NCBI GenBank assembly: GCA_015679605.1
Contig: JAAAVE010000230.1
Coordinates: 1-25,592 of the forward strand
Direction of reading: 5' to 3'
DNA: 25,592 bases
DNA from: Podila epigama
Taxonomy: Eukaryota; Mortierellomycota; Mortierellomycetes; Mortierellales; Mortierellaceae
A model generated the notes under the pieces. That model was not told the DNA's origin. It did not search any database and worked only from the letters and a program-made list of their open reading frames with translations. Position numbers and translations under genes: made by a program. This document shows, in pieces, positions 6,839-17,202 of the stretch (within the stretch, counting starts at the first letter, position 1; each line of letters begins with the position of its first letter).

Positions 6839-9799
6839 CTTTTTTTTCTCTCTTTCTTTCTTTTGTTCATTCTCCTTATTCCTCTTACCAGACGAGTCAT
6901 TTGTGCGATTATTTACTACGATATTGACATTGTTGCTCGAATCTGACATGCCTGTTACAAAAAAGCAGACGATACTGTGAGAGCGAGTGCCAAGATACCC
7001 ATTCAGATGCAAGTTGTATGTACATACATCGTTGCAGTCGTTAACGATATTGGATGTTAAACATGCAAGGTGAGCCAATTGGGGAGTTGGGGTAGATCAA
7101 AGGTCTAGAAAGGCGTTGAAAAGGCCCAATGCGGCGTGAACACTAGTTTTGTTTTGTTTTGTTTTGTGTGAGACTAAAACTTGTGTCTTTCAACTTTTGA
7201 CAAAACAAAAAGTTCGCGCGGAAATCAGAACTGTTCATGCCGCGGATAGGGCGAAGTGTGAGGGCGAAGGGCGATGGCGAAGGGCGATGGCGAGTGTTTT
7301 CGTTTGTTCGTTCTTTGGCCGACGTGCATGCATGCAAGTATCTTTCCTATGCCTTGTTATTGTTAACCATCTGTTCCTAGCATTTTTGTGCACGATAATC
7401 CATTCAGGTACACAAATGTAGGTATGTTATCAATCCATCGTTTTGCATAATCTTTATGGCCACAAAACAAAGAAAAGAGGAATGAAACATAAAAAAAAAA
7501 GACTCTCGTACGTACGAAGTGGCACCGTTGACTCGTTGTGGAGAGGACGGGAGAAAGTAAGGTGCATAACACGTACAACATGGGCTGTTGTTATGCTTGA
7601 GCGTACTTGTTTGTTTGTTTATTACTTATATCTCTTTTTCTTGATTTCTCCATAAGAGCCACTAACACTTGACTGGCGACAAGCATTCTGTATTCCCCGA
7701 AAGGAAAGAAAGCCATGATAAACAACAAGGTGTCGGATGTGCTTGCCTAGGATTTGAGGGAAAAAGAATCAAAACAACTATGTCTTTATGTAAGTTCTTA
7801 ATAGGAGACCATGCAAACGTAGACCAGCCCCAGCGGCTTCATTCATACAGTACGTGGCCGTGCAGAGTCTAGCTCAAACTGGACATACCTTCAAAGAGTT
7901 GAGGCCACCTTTTTTTTTTGGCCATCATCCTTCGTCACGAAAGTGTCAACATTGGTTAAGAAATCTAGTCAGTTAACTATTGTTATGGATGCATAACGTA
8001 CCATGACGATGTGAGTAGTGAAAGTTCGACGTTTGTTTTTCCTGAACGCGCCATCCAACCTCATTTTGTGACCCCAACACTCCTTATCATGCGGGCTCAT
8101 TTTTTCTTGCCTGCCTGCTGCAAACTTTTGCCAACATACTTTGCCACACGGAAGAACATCAATTTTCTTTGTCCAACCGGAAAAAGTAATCAATCGACAT
8201 AGAAGAAAGACTGAAAACAAACAAAGAGTCTGAGTTCATGTTTTGCATGGTGGCATGTTCCCAAACAGTATGTTCTCTGTAATATTCTTTTGTTATCCAT
8301 ACCACTGTTCCTTGCGAGAACGTCCAACTTAGCGAGAGTTGCACATTGCGCGATTTTTTTTCCGAGCGCCACTTCTAGAGGAGGTCTAGGAAGCTCGATG
8401 AGGCGAGTCAGTAGCAGGCTTGTCACAGTATGCCGAGAACCTTATGTCTAGTAATACAATGCTAATCTAACGTCTTTGTGTCTTTCTTTTGATCAAGAGC
8501 AAGAGTTCATTTAAGAAGCCAGCTTCCTTGCCAGTAACAGAGTTTGCATTGCGTCACTAGACTCAGCTACCCTAAGGCATATCTAGTCACAGTGGTGACG
8601 ATGAGGTGGGATCTCAGAGAAACACTATACAGTGTCTCTCCACAATATCGTGAGACGAGTCATGGGTGTGAATGCTGAAGCCGCAGTGCCTAGCAGCCTT
8701 TTTGTTATAGTGCTACACTTGTGCAATACAGACGGAATGAGTCGTGCCTGTTTATTTCAGTCATGAATGATGCAGTGACTTCTACGCGTGCGCAAGGAGA
8801 TTCATTTTTATTCTTTCCAGAACAAAGTCATCGAACTATTCAAGGAACTACCAATACAGAATCATGGGTGAAGGGATGTTCTTCTTGATAGTGTGTATCC
8901 GTCGAATGAGCACTGTTACACTATATATGGGCCATGAAATGTGAAGCATGACCATTGTCAAGTAGTCATTGGTGATATTTGTATTCGCGATTTAACTAGA
9001 CCAAGGGTTAGACCTCAATGCCTCATGCAAAAGTTGTGAGCTGTTTCCGCTAATAAACCCATACTTGAAGTTGACTCTCACTAAGGACAGAGCGTGTGGG
9101 ATGCGAGTGTGCACTGGTAAGAGTTACTAAATGTTTTTTGGGCAGATATGGCACTGTTACTAAAATGTACATACTGAATGAACATTCCTTTTCTTGTAAG
9201 AAATGGGACCCATGATTTCGCACGTTCTTCAAGCAGAACCACGGCGGCACACATTTTACATACCGACTTTTGAAGTCTCACCAATCCAAACACAACCTAA
9301 TTCAACTTCCTTTGTATCAATCGACAGTCCAACAGAGTTCACAGAGCAGCACTCAAAATACCCATCAACAACCTGGGTGTGGTGGAGTACGAACACAGCA
9401 TGTTGGACGTAGACAAAGCTTCTATTCGCCTTTCACCCTATACCTTACACCTTACCATTATAACACATTTATCAAAAGAGCATCTTTACACCACGGTTTC
9501 TCATGATTCCCTGTGCATTACACATTTGTGCTATCAGAAGTCGTCGTATAACGTTGGGCATCATACTCAAGCAGAAAAAGAAGAACTACTGAAGCAAACG
9601 TAGCAAACGCAAGGAGTGCCGAGAGTCGCACCGACATCCGAGTAAAAAGATAACAATGCTGACAAAGATGCAAATTCATACACCACATGAGTGTAGTAGG
9701 ATAAACAGAAGTGAAAAAAAGGAATAACCACAGTGTCAACATCTTGGGTGTAAAAGTTTTGTTATTGATGATAAAATGATGGCTATGAACATGGAGAGT
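6839..9799. other. about 3 kb with no recognisable gene
   Basis: All ORFs here are short and none shows a recognisable domain or convincing splice chain. Visible items are a (TTTTG)n tract near 7150, a short GCGAAGGGCGATG duplication near 7264-7290, a small hairpin at 8616-8639, and a Gln-rich but unsupported frame around 9310-9390. The right end is the 3' flank of the bHLH gene. I could not identify an RNA gene or a mobile element. Confidence 0.5.
8616..8639. other. short hairpin in the gene-poor region
   Basis: AGAGA-AA-CACT (8616-8626) pairs with AGTGTCTCT (8631-8639) across an ATAC tetraloop: 9 bp with a 2-nt bulge. Nothing links it to a known RNA family, and chance is possible. Confidence 0.3.
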
Positions 9800-10702
9800 C
9801 TATTGTGAAGGAGGATGCAACTGGTCAGTAGCCAGTGCGATGAGGCTGTTGGCTGCAAATAGGGTCGGTAAGGACGGAACTTCAGTCTCAGGCTGGGTAA
9901 AATCCGTCGAGGGTGGACTTGTACCTGAGAAAGTATGTGCCTCTACGCCAGTGTCTGGAGACATTGGTGGGGAGTGTGGTTGGTAAATAGGCGTCGTCTG
10001 TTGCGAGTAGGGCGGTGCTGTAAAAGACGAGTCGTAGGTACATGATGGATAACTATGAAGAGGATATGCTATCTCATTGTGGATGATGTTATTGCACTGC
10101 GGTTCAACCGCTGGACTCGAGTATTGTGATGAGGAGTGTTGTCCATAGTGTGTTGGCTCTACCGAAGTAGGACGCGAGGTGGACGATATTGGAGAGGTAG
10201 AACGAGACATGGAACGAGAAGTACTCCGGCTCGGAGGGGCATATGGTCCAACAGGGTCCAGTCCGGCAAAGGACCTGAGGCGATGTATTTCTGCAATGGC
10301 GTTACGAAGGGTTGTTATCGAATTTGACTTTACTGGAGGTCTCCTTGCTGGACTGTCCTGCCCTTCGCTCGGCAAGGGCGTGTTGGTGGTGGCTGTTGAG
10401 GCCGTAGTAGTGGAAGACAATAATATTGAATGATTGCTGTGGGTGGAAGGGGTTTGAATGGGTCCAAAGACCGACTCTGACTCACGGACGAGGTTGGCGA
10501 GCTCTGCCAGGAGCTGGTTCATCGTGTCACGCCGCTGTCGTTCGTCCAGGATATGGTTAGCCCTGCGCTTCTCGAGTGCAGTCAGGCGAGCGATTGAGTC
10601 TACGTTCTTTCTGTTGAGGACATTGACTCCATGTAGCCGAAAGACATTTTTTGCTGTGGGAGCGGAAGATGGTGATGGCGATTTTGTTCCTGTTGTTTTC
10701 AT
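9800..10702 (-). CDS. bHLH transcription factor with extended loop
   Basis: A single exon of 300 aa. ATG 10702 is the first ATG downstream of a C/T-rich leader; the open frame extends further 5' (to a TTG at 10771) but without an ATG. The basic region and helix 1 are KRRANHILDERQRRDTMNQLL (residues 45-65). The H50-E54-R58 triad is typical of E-box-binding (CANNTG) factors. Helix 2 is KSNSITTLRNAIAEIHRLR (125-143). The loop between them is about 50 residues of Ser/Thr/Pro, far longer than the usual 5-20. The C-terminal half is low-complexity Ser/Pro/Thr/Tyr, including an Arg-Ser run (RSTSRSMSRSTS), as in activation or phospho-regulated regions. No leucine zipper follows. Nuclear; target genes unknown. 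Confidence 0.82.
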   Translation of the reverse strand: MKTTGTKSPSPSSAPTAKNVFRLHGVNVLNRKNVDSIARLTALEKRRANHILDERQRRDTMNQLLAELANLVRESESVFGPIQTPSTHSNHSILLSSTTTASTATTNTPLPSEGQDSPARRPPVKSNSITTLRNAIAEIHRLRSFAGLDPVGPYAPPSRSTSRSMSRSTSPISSTSRPTSVEPTHYGQHSSSQYSSPAVEPQCNNIIHNEIAYPLHSYPSCTYDSSFTAPPYSQQTTPIYQPHSPPMSPDTGVEAHTFSGTSPPSTDFTQPETEVPSLPTLFAANSLIALATDQLHPPSQ

Positions 10703-11274
10703 TTTTGTAAAGACTTGTATTGGGTTCAGGCCTGGTTCCTTCTCGAGAAGTTGAGTGGCAAGGTGGAACAACTGGGTGAATGGTTGTAATATGCGAGTGT
10801 GAAAATTTGGTCAAAAGGTTTTAGTGAGGATGACTAGTAAATGGATGGGATGGGCGTTGGATGGATGCAAAGTGTGAGGTGGTAGAGAGGTGTCCGCTTC
10901 AGGAGGAGTGGAGGAGTGGATGCTTTGAAAAAGGGAAAAAGTGTGAAAAATGCCCACATTTTTTAGAGTGCCTTCTTCTTTCATGCACTCCATTCTGCAT
11001 CTTCCCCACTAACGTACGACTGTTTTCCATGTTTTATTTCTCACACTTTTTTTTTGTTGGTTGCTGTCTCTTATGCTAAAAGTGCGTGTTATATGTGTTA
11101 TGAGTGCCATCCATTCTTGACAACACAGGGGCGAAAGAAGTGCATCGACAACAAACAACAAACAATTGTGCCTGATTGATCTCTCGCCCACTCAAACTGA
11201 CCACGTCACCACCATGTTTTCATCTATCAAAAGCCTCTTCTGCCATGCTTTGGGTGATCAATCTCCTCGCATGG

Positions 11275-11342
11275 TGGTGTTTGTGTGTACGTGAATGTGT
11301 GTATGTGTGTAAGGAGAGAGAGAGAAGAGAGAGAGAGAGAGA
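11275..11342. repeat. (GT)n followed by (GA)n microsatellite
   Basis: A TGTGTGT-rich stretch runs directly into GAGAGAGA-rich sequence, giving alternating purine-pyrimidine followed by a polypurine strand. Such tracts are usually polymorphic in length. Confidence 0.8.
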
Positions 11343-13205
11343 TGTTCGCAAACAAGGAAAGTCAAGAATACAAGGCAGTAACGTCTGTCCCCTCGTACAA
11401 AGAGCTCTTATCAGTTAATCTGGTTGCTCATCAGCGCCAACGGTAGTTTACCATCAACCCCTTCTTGTAATCGCCCCGCATAATCGCACCCATCATTTTT
11501 CATTGATTGCATCCTGCTGGCAGTCTGGTTTTCTTGATGTAGATATTTGGAGTCACACCAGCCGGGTGTGTGTGTTTGTTTATGTGTGTTAGTGAGAGCA
11601 AAGAAAGACTAATGAAGGACAGACCGACAAGATGCCATCCATGGTGGCATAATACCATTCAATATGAATCTTATAAGAGGAATGGCACCCGCTTTGGTCG
11701 ATCCGAAGGAAGACATTCCACCACTCTTGCACATACCACTCTCCTTGCCATTCTGGTGAACAAGAATAACGAATATCTCCAAAGAAAACTATTGTGAACT
11801 ATTTGCTTTAACAGCACCAAATTTGGGTCACACGGACAATCGGAGTGCAATAATCTCTGTGTCCGTGGGCTTCGGACAAGGCAAAGGCCAGCAGAGAAAG
11901 AAAAAGTAAAAAAAAAGAGCCCCACATGTTCTTGTAACATTTTTTCAGTCACAGCTTTATTTCGCCCTCACTCATCGCCCAGTCTCGGTTTCCTTCAGTG
12001 CCATACCAAGTGCAAAGCCCTTGATGACTGCCAGTGTCATATTACCACAGCAAAAAGCCCTATCATGCCAGTAGAACCGAAAGATGCGCATGGTTGCTCT
12101 TTGAGGATGATTCCATCAGTGTCGCCTGATCATATTGGAGCCTCAACATCCATTATGCATGTCTTTCTGCCTCTGTGTCTCTCATGTCTGTCTACTTGTC
12201 TCCGTGTGCACCTCTCATTTTTGGTTCCATCGATTGTGATGCTGTTCTCGCCTGACTTCAAGCTCCGTCCTTTCTCAGATGAACAGAGTCTTAAAGTCAA
12301 GGCTCTTTGCCTTTCCATGTCTTGTCTTTAACTAGTCCCGCAACCCAGTCCATGGTCGTCTGTTCCTTGTTCTTGAGGTCATACACTGTGCATCCTGGTC
12401 TTGTTGGCCTGTGAACCTGCCGACCTGCGCGATCAAAATATGACCAACAACCAAGAAATGGAACTGGAGGTGGAACAGATGAGGCGAAGGATACAGAGTG
12501 AGATAGAAAGGAGATTCTGAAGGGAGGGTGGGAGGACGCATAAATGTGTTTAACTTCCACATGGTTAGCATGGCTAGACTGGGGGGCGATTTGTTTATTT
12601 GTTTGTCTGTTTGTTTACTTTGTTCTTGAGATGGGAAGGAAGTGAGGGTAAAGAAAAAGGAAAAGATTTCTTATCGTTTGTATCTTTTCTTTTTGTGGCA
12701 TGACATGAATGATCTTGATCGATGATCAATGCAAGCTACAGCCCAAACCAAGGACATGCGTACACAAAGGATCAATCCACTCTTTCTGTGACGATGGATG
12801 TGGTGACGGGTGTGTGTGTGTGGAGGGCATCTATTTTGTTCATCTCTTGCATTCCTCAAGTGCTGTGTGTGGGTACAGGGTACACATTCAAACACGAAAC
12901 TCTTGGTGTCGTTCTCTGTGTCATGTTGTTCTTTTCTTTTCTTCGCCCTGACACGATTAAAGTTTTGTGGCTCTCTGCGATTATTTCATGTCAATGAACC
13001 ACAGGAACAACTCAAAACAAATCAAAACTTTGATCAAACACCGATTGTGACCAAAACTCTAACCTTAATTGGTTGTCTCTGGCCAATCACATCCCTCTCT
13101 GGCTTTGACCTTGCTCGCCGCTCCCTCCGCCTGACTCTTTTGTTTTCCTTTTTTTTTCTCTTTGGGCGCACAATCAGACCTTTCTGTGTTTGTTTTTTTG
13201 CCCTA

Positions 13206-13232
13206 TCACACACAAACACACACACACACACT
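13206..13232. repeat. (CA)n microsatellite
   Basis: An interrupted CA dinucleotide run of about 27 nt inside the long intergenic region. Confidence 0.8.
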
Positions 13233-14435
13233 CCATGCTGCACCATGGCTGTGGTCGATGGTGGTTGTCTTTGTTGACACTTGCTTTCCTGCTGGTGTAG
13301 TCTCTCCACAGTGCTTCTTTTAGTCTTGCCCTCCTATTCAACCATCAATCCGTTCATTCGTCTTTTCTCTTACATGTACTTCGCATGTTGGTTTGTTGTG
13401 GTCACAAAGATCATGCAAAGGTTGTTGATAAAAAAAAATCTGTCAACGAACCAACCAAGAAAGAAGACAACAAAGAATTCCTTCAAACTGAGCGGTTGGC
13501 ATCTTTTAGTCTGAACTATTGGACCACATAACAAGAATGTACTCCACATGTACAGTCTGTACAACTTCTTTTTTCCATGTCATGGCTCATTCTACCGCTC
13601 ACACCCCTGTGTTGATAGCATATCTCGCGTCCTATTATGGTCTTCTTGTGTTCTCTTGCGCCAGCAACATGCCAAGCTGTCTGTTGTCGGTGTTCCATGC
13701 GTTCTTCCACCTGTGCCTCTGTCGCCCTCATCCTCACAATCCACAATCTTTTGAGTGGGAACCACTTCTGAACACAAGATGAAAAAAGAATCATTCGCTT
13801 GTCTCCGAAGCTGGACCGAGCGATGCCAAACATTGATGTATCTTTGTACGCCCATACTTCTCCTGTTCTCGCTCATTCTCTGTCATGCTGTGACCATCTG
13901 TGGAATATCTTGTTAGCAACTTACGATTGTTCACAACCAGTCTGGCCTTTCCAAGATAGAGCATGGAAATAATAGTTGGGCAAGATGACTTGCGTGGTTC
14001 AGGTTCATGCAATGGAAAATCACTCGAACCAAATATGCTAGCTTAACTCTAGTGAGAGTTCACTCACTCAGCATTGACCAGCTCTCCATGTCTGAACAAG
14101 AGTGACGAAAATGTCTTTTTTTTTGTATCCGAGGAATACTCCTACCCTCTCTGTCTTTCTTTCGTTTACAGTTATGCTTTCTGTCCTTGTTTAAGATGTC
14201 GATTAGAGCTTCAGCCGGACATTTGATTTCCTGTGTGTGAGTTTGTCGTTTGGTGGTGTTTCCTCCGATGCTCACCTATGGTTCATTTCATGGATTGCCA
14301 TCTTGCTTTCTCCACCCTCATTATTTTATTTGTTTGTTTACAATTATTTTGGTTTGATTTTTGATTGTTGATTGTTGATTCTTGATTCTTGGAGAGGCTA
14401 TGAAAAAAATTTGTGCCCACAATCGATTCTCTTTA

Positions 14436-14713
14436 GTGTGCATGATCAAGTTCGTGTTCTCGGTCCATCCTTCCGGTGGCTAGCATTAGAGTGGCAGAGA
14501 AGGCTAGAGATATGTGGCCGTTGATGTCTTGATGTCTACTTTTCACAGGTTCAATGCATTCGCGTATGACTTTCGGTCTACTCACCCGGCTGGGTAGCTT
14601 CAGGATGTTGGTGACGATCATTGTATGAGGATGAGGTCCCTGTTCACTGGAAAAATGCATGTGTGCGTGACCAAGTTCCTGTTTTCGGTCCTCTTTTCCG
14701 GTGTCTAGCTTCA
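14436..14713. repeat. diverged direct repeat pair (about 53 nt, 225 bp apart)
   Basis: Copy A (14436-14488) and copy B (14661-14713) share about 80 percent identity by eye. Both begin GTGTGC, both contain CAAGTTC, TTCCGGTG and CTAGC, and the match is collinear without gaps. The 225-bp offset is a multiple of three, but differences on the minus-strand frame are mostly non-synonymous, so a coding origin is not supported. Confidence 0.6.
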
Positions 14714-14773
14714 CGGGATCTGTAAGATGCAACGCAGCGCTAGATGCCTAATATGATTGTAAGAGGATGCGTT

Positions 14774-14839
14774 CACTATCCACTATCCACTATCCACTAT
14801 ATACTGTTCACTATATACTGTTCACTCTTCATTGTTCAT
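14774..14839. repeat. 7-nt periodic array (CACTATC / TACTGTT)
   Basis: Three CACTATC units are followed by CACTATA, TACTGTT, CACTATA, TACTGTT, CACTCTT and CATTGTT, keeping a 7-nt register throughout. The alternating pair also forms a 14-nt higher-order repeat. Confidence 0.85.
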
Positions 14840-15138
14840 ACATCATCTTCCTTGACATCTATTTAGCCCATCCATCCTCTACCTTCCATAGATGTTACTT
14901 CAGGGTTGTCTAGAAAATAAAGGATTGGAACATTGTGAATGGCAGGTGACTAGGATGAGATACGAGATCATGGATTGTTGACAACAACACTGTTCAGTAC
15001 CAATCCCTTACAGTCTGGATGCTCTGCGGGTTCTTGGAGATTGATTTGATTGTAACACCTTATTGTTTCTTCTTTCTCATTATGGTTATGGTTTCCGCAC
15101 TCAAAGATGAGTCGGAGAGGGACTTTGGGGGCTGGAGG

Positions 15139-15170
15139 GAGAGAGAGAGAGAGAAGAGAAAGAGACGCAG
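15139..15170. repeat. (GA)n polypurine tract
   Basis: GAGAGAGAGAGA followed by AAGAGAAAGAG-like sequence about 0.5 kb upstream of the transporter start. Similar GA tracts act as nucleosome-excluding elements in some eukaryotes; that role here is inference. Confidence 0.7.
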
Positions 15171-15430
15171 CAAGCAGAGCGCCCAACCCAAGTGACCCTT
15201 ATGATGCTGTATGAGGATGTCCTTTTTCGCTCTCTTTTGTTTAGTTGCATATTTGTTTGTTTCCTTATTCTTTTTTTTTTTTTCCTTGTGCGTTGTTTGT
15301 TGTTTTGTGTTGTGTTGTGTTGTGTTCCCTTTGCCCAGTGTCCATGCACCCACTGCAGTGAGTGGTTCACTTCTCTTTTTTTCCCAATTGAATTGAATCG
15401 GATAGAGAATGCTTTGAACTTTTGTTCGCT

Positions 15431-15463
15431 TACTCACTCACTCACTCACTCACTCACTCACTT
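15431..15463. repeat. (ACTC)n tetranucleotide repeat
   Basis: About eight ACTC units in a pyrimidine-rich region, 200 nt upstream of the UNC93-like start codon and just upstream of its TATA box. Confidence 0.85.
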
Positions 15464-15548
15464 CATTCTCGCTCTCTTGCGCTGCTCACTCCACTCTCCC
15501 CCAAACTCCCAGTCAGAACGGCCCCCAGCTGAGAACGTCTCGTCGGTG

Positions 15549-15555
15549 TATAAAA
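15549..15555 (+). promoter_or_regulatory. TATA box of the UNC93-like gene
   Basis: TATAAAA lies 113 nt upstream of ATG 15662, followed by a strongly C/T-rich leader. This is the clearest core promoter in the window and fits the strongly biased codon use of the gene it precedes. Confidence 0.75.
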
Positions 15556-15661
15556 CCCTCCTCCACATCCCCCAATTTCCATTTTTTTTTCTTCACCCTC
15601 AGGTCCCACAATCCCCTCTTCCCCTCCCTCTTCCTCCACTCCTCATCTCGCTTCCTCCACC

Positions 15662-17202
15662 ATGCCAAAGCTCTCCGACCCCTTGACCCAGATCGTCATT
15701 CTGGTAAGAAGTGCTACACTTCTACATGAATAAAGACATAACAGAACTTATCTACTTTCTCGAGGAACATCCAACCTAACAAATCATGTTTTTCAATTTG
15801 TAATACACCTTAGGGCTTCATTTGCTTCTGCTGCCCAGGAATGTTCAACGCCTTGAACGGTACTGGTTCCTATGGTCTTGACAAGAAGGATTCTGATGTC
15901 GGCAATCGCGCCAACACAGCCTTGTCCTGCCTTTTTGCCGTCTCCTCCCTCTTTGCCGGTGCCCTCTTCAACATTCTCGGTCATCGTGTCCTTCTCATTC
16001 TCGGAGGTTTGACCTATGCTCTTTACATTGGTTCTTACCTCGCCTTCCACCACATCAAGTCCCTTGCCTTTGTTGTCATCTCCTCTTGCCTCCTCGGTAT
16101 TGGTGCTGGTTGGTTGTGGTGCGCCCAGGGTGCTATCATGATGGGCTATCCTCTTGAGGGTGAGAAGGGCAAGTACTTCTCCATCTTCTGGGCCATCTTC
16201 AACTGCGGTGGTGTCCTCGGAAACGTCATCCCCCTCGCCCTCACATGGAACGACGAAAAGGCTGGTGGTGCTTCCGATGGTGCCTACATTGCCTACATGG
16301 TCATCATGGTCACTGGTGCCTTCTTGACCGTCCTCCTCCTTCCTAATGACAAGGTCTTCCGTGCCGATGGTTCCCCCGTCGTCAAGATCAAGTACTCCAG
16401 CCCCATGATCGAGCTCAAGTCTATCTTTGCTCTCTTCAAGGACTGGCGCATGTTGACCCTCGTCCCCATGTTCTTCACCACCAACTGGATCTACACCTAC
16501 CAGTTCAACGCTGTCAACGGTCTCAACTTCTCTGCACGCTCCCGTCTCATGAACTCTTCCTTCTACTGGATGGCTCAGATTATTGCCTCCATTCTCTATG
16601 GCGCCTTCCTTGACAAGAAGGAGTGGAGCCGCCCCACCCGTGCCCGCTATGGTCTCATCCTTCTTGCAGTTATCCTCGCTGGTACCTGGGCCGGTGGTCT
16701 CATCTTCCAGGCTCGATGGGGACCTCAAAATGCTATCTTTAAGGAAGGCGAGTGGGTCAAGGATGATAATGACTACCTGAACATTGACTTGGTCAACAAC
16801 ACCTCTGATTACATTGGACCCTTTATCCTGTACTTCTTCTATGGAGTTGTCGATGCCATGTACCAGGGTTACTCTTACTGGTTGATGGGTGCTCTCACCA
16901 ACGATACCAACACCGCTGCCCGCTACGCCGGTTTCTACAAGTTCGTCCAGAACTTGGGTGGTATCTTGGCCCCTATTGTCCAGACCTCTACCATTGGTAA
17001 CGCCCCCTCCGTTGGTCACAACATCCAGAACGCCACTGGTCGTGGTATGGGTGAGATCATCATCGCCATCGTCCTCTGCTTTGCCGGTGTCATCGGTGCC
17101 ATCCCTGTCGCCTACAAGGCTGTCCAGGAGCACACCGTTGAGGAGGGTGAAGATGTCCCCGCCGAGAAGCAGGAGGCTGGTGACTACGAGCAGAAGGTTT
17201 AA
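15662..17202 (+). CDS. UNC93-like major facilitator superfamily transporter
   Basis: Two exons, 15662-15703 (14 codons) and 15814-17202, encode 476 aa. The N-terminus carries the UNC93/DUF895 hallmark CCPGMFNALNGTGSYGLD, followed by about 11-12 hydrophobic segments. Segments include LFAGALFNILGHRVLLILGG, VVISSCLLGIGAGWLWCAQG and FNCGGVLGNVIPLAL; a conserved late segment is YAGFYKFVQNLGGILAPIVQ. The C-terminus is a short acidic cytoplasmic tail ending EQKV. Fungal members are membrane proteins whose substrates are mostly undefined. Codon use is extreme (C- or T-ending codons such as GCC, CTC, GTC and GGT), implying high expression and producing a long spurious antisense ORF. AATAAA lies just after the stop. 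Identification is firm at family level; the cargo is unknown. Confidence 0.9.

Larger units (their letters stand above)
10703..15661. other. about 5 kb intergenic region between divergent genes
   Basis: It separates the bHLH gene (-) from the UNC93-like gene (+). ORFs are short or low-complexity, and none forms a plausible gene. It is rich in simple repeats: GT/GA runs at 11275-11342, CA at 13206-13232, GA at 15139-15170, ACTC at 15431-15463, and a 7-nt array at 14774-14839. It also contains several TGTTTGTTTA/TTGTTTAC elements, which resemble forkhead sites. The ends are C/T-rich leaders of the two flanking genes. Its size suggests large regulatory regions or an unrecognised non-coding transcript. 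Confidence 0.5.

Noticed and set aside
7669-7872. 67-codon ORF with a GTACGT donor-like site near its end
   Set aside because: No recognisable partner exon, domain or promoter could be found, so a gene call would be speculative.
9518-9742. 74-codon minus ORF with hydrophobic segments just downstream of the bHLH gene
   Set aside because: Short, in the probable 3' flank, with no promoter or conserved feature; hydrophobicity follows from T-rich composition.
10557-10814. Alternative minus frame and upstream TTG start (10771) for the bHLH gene
   Set aside because: The upstream leader has no ATG in any plausible exon and ATG 10702 is the first available; the other frame lacks the bHLH motif.
12810-13277. 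155-codon ORF in the long intergenic region
   Set aside because: It runs through TTT/TGTG and CACACA tracts, is Cys/Phe/Ser-rich low complexity and shows no domain or splice support.
14433-14732. 99-codon minus ORF carrying an internal amino-acid repeat
   Set aside because: The repeat at the protein level follows from the DNA duplication; differences between copies are mostly non-synonymous, so there is no sign of coding constraint.
15192-15686. 164-codon ORF upstream of the transporter
   Set aside because: It is a translation of pyrimidine tracts (Phe/Leu/Ser/Pro) including the ACTC repeat and promoter, and overlaps the real first exon in another frame.
15793-17133. 446-codon antisense ORF opposite the UNC93-like gene
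   Set aside because: It is a by-product of the strong codon bias of the sense gene: the antisense frame is a highly acidic, Gly/Asp/Glu-rich translation with no domain, while the sense protein has clear transporter features.
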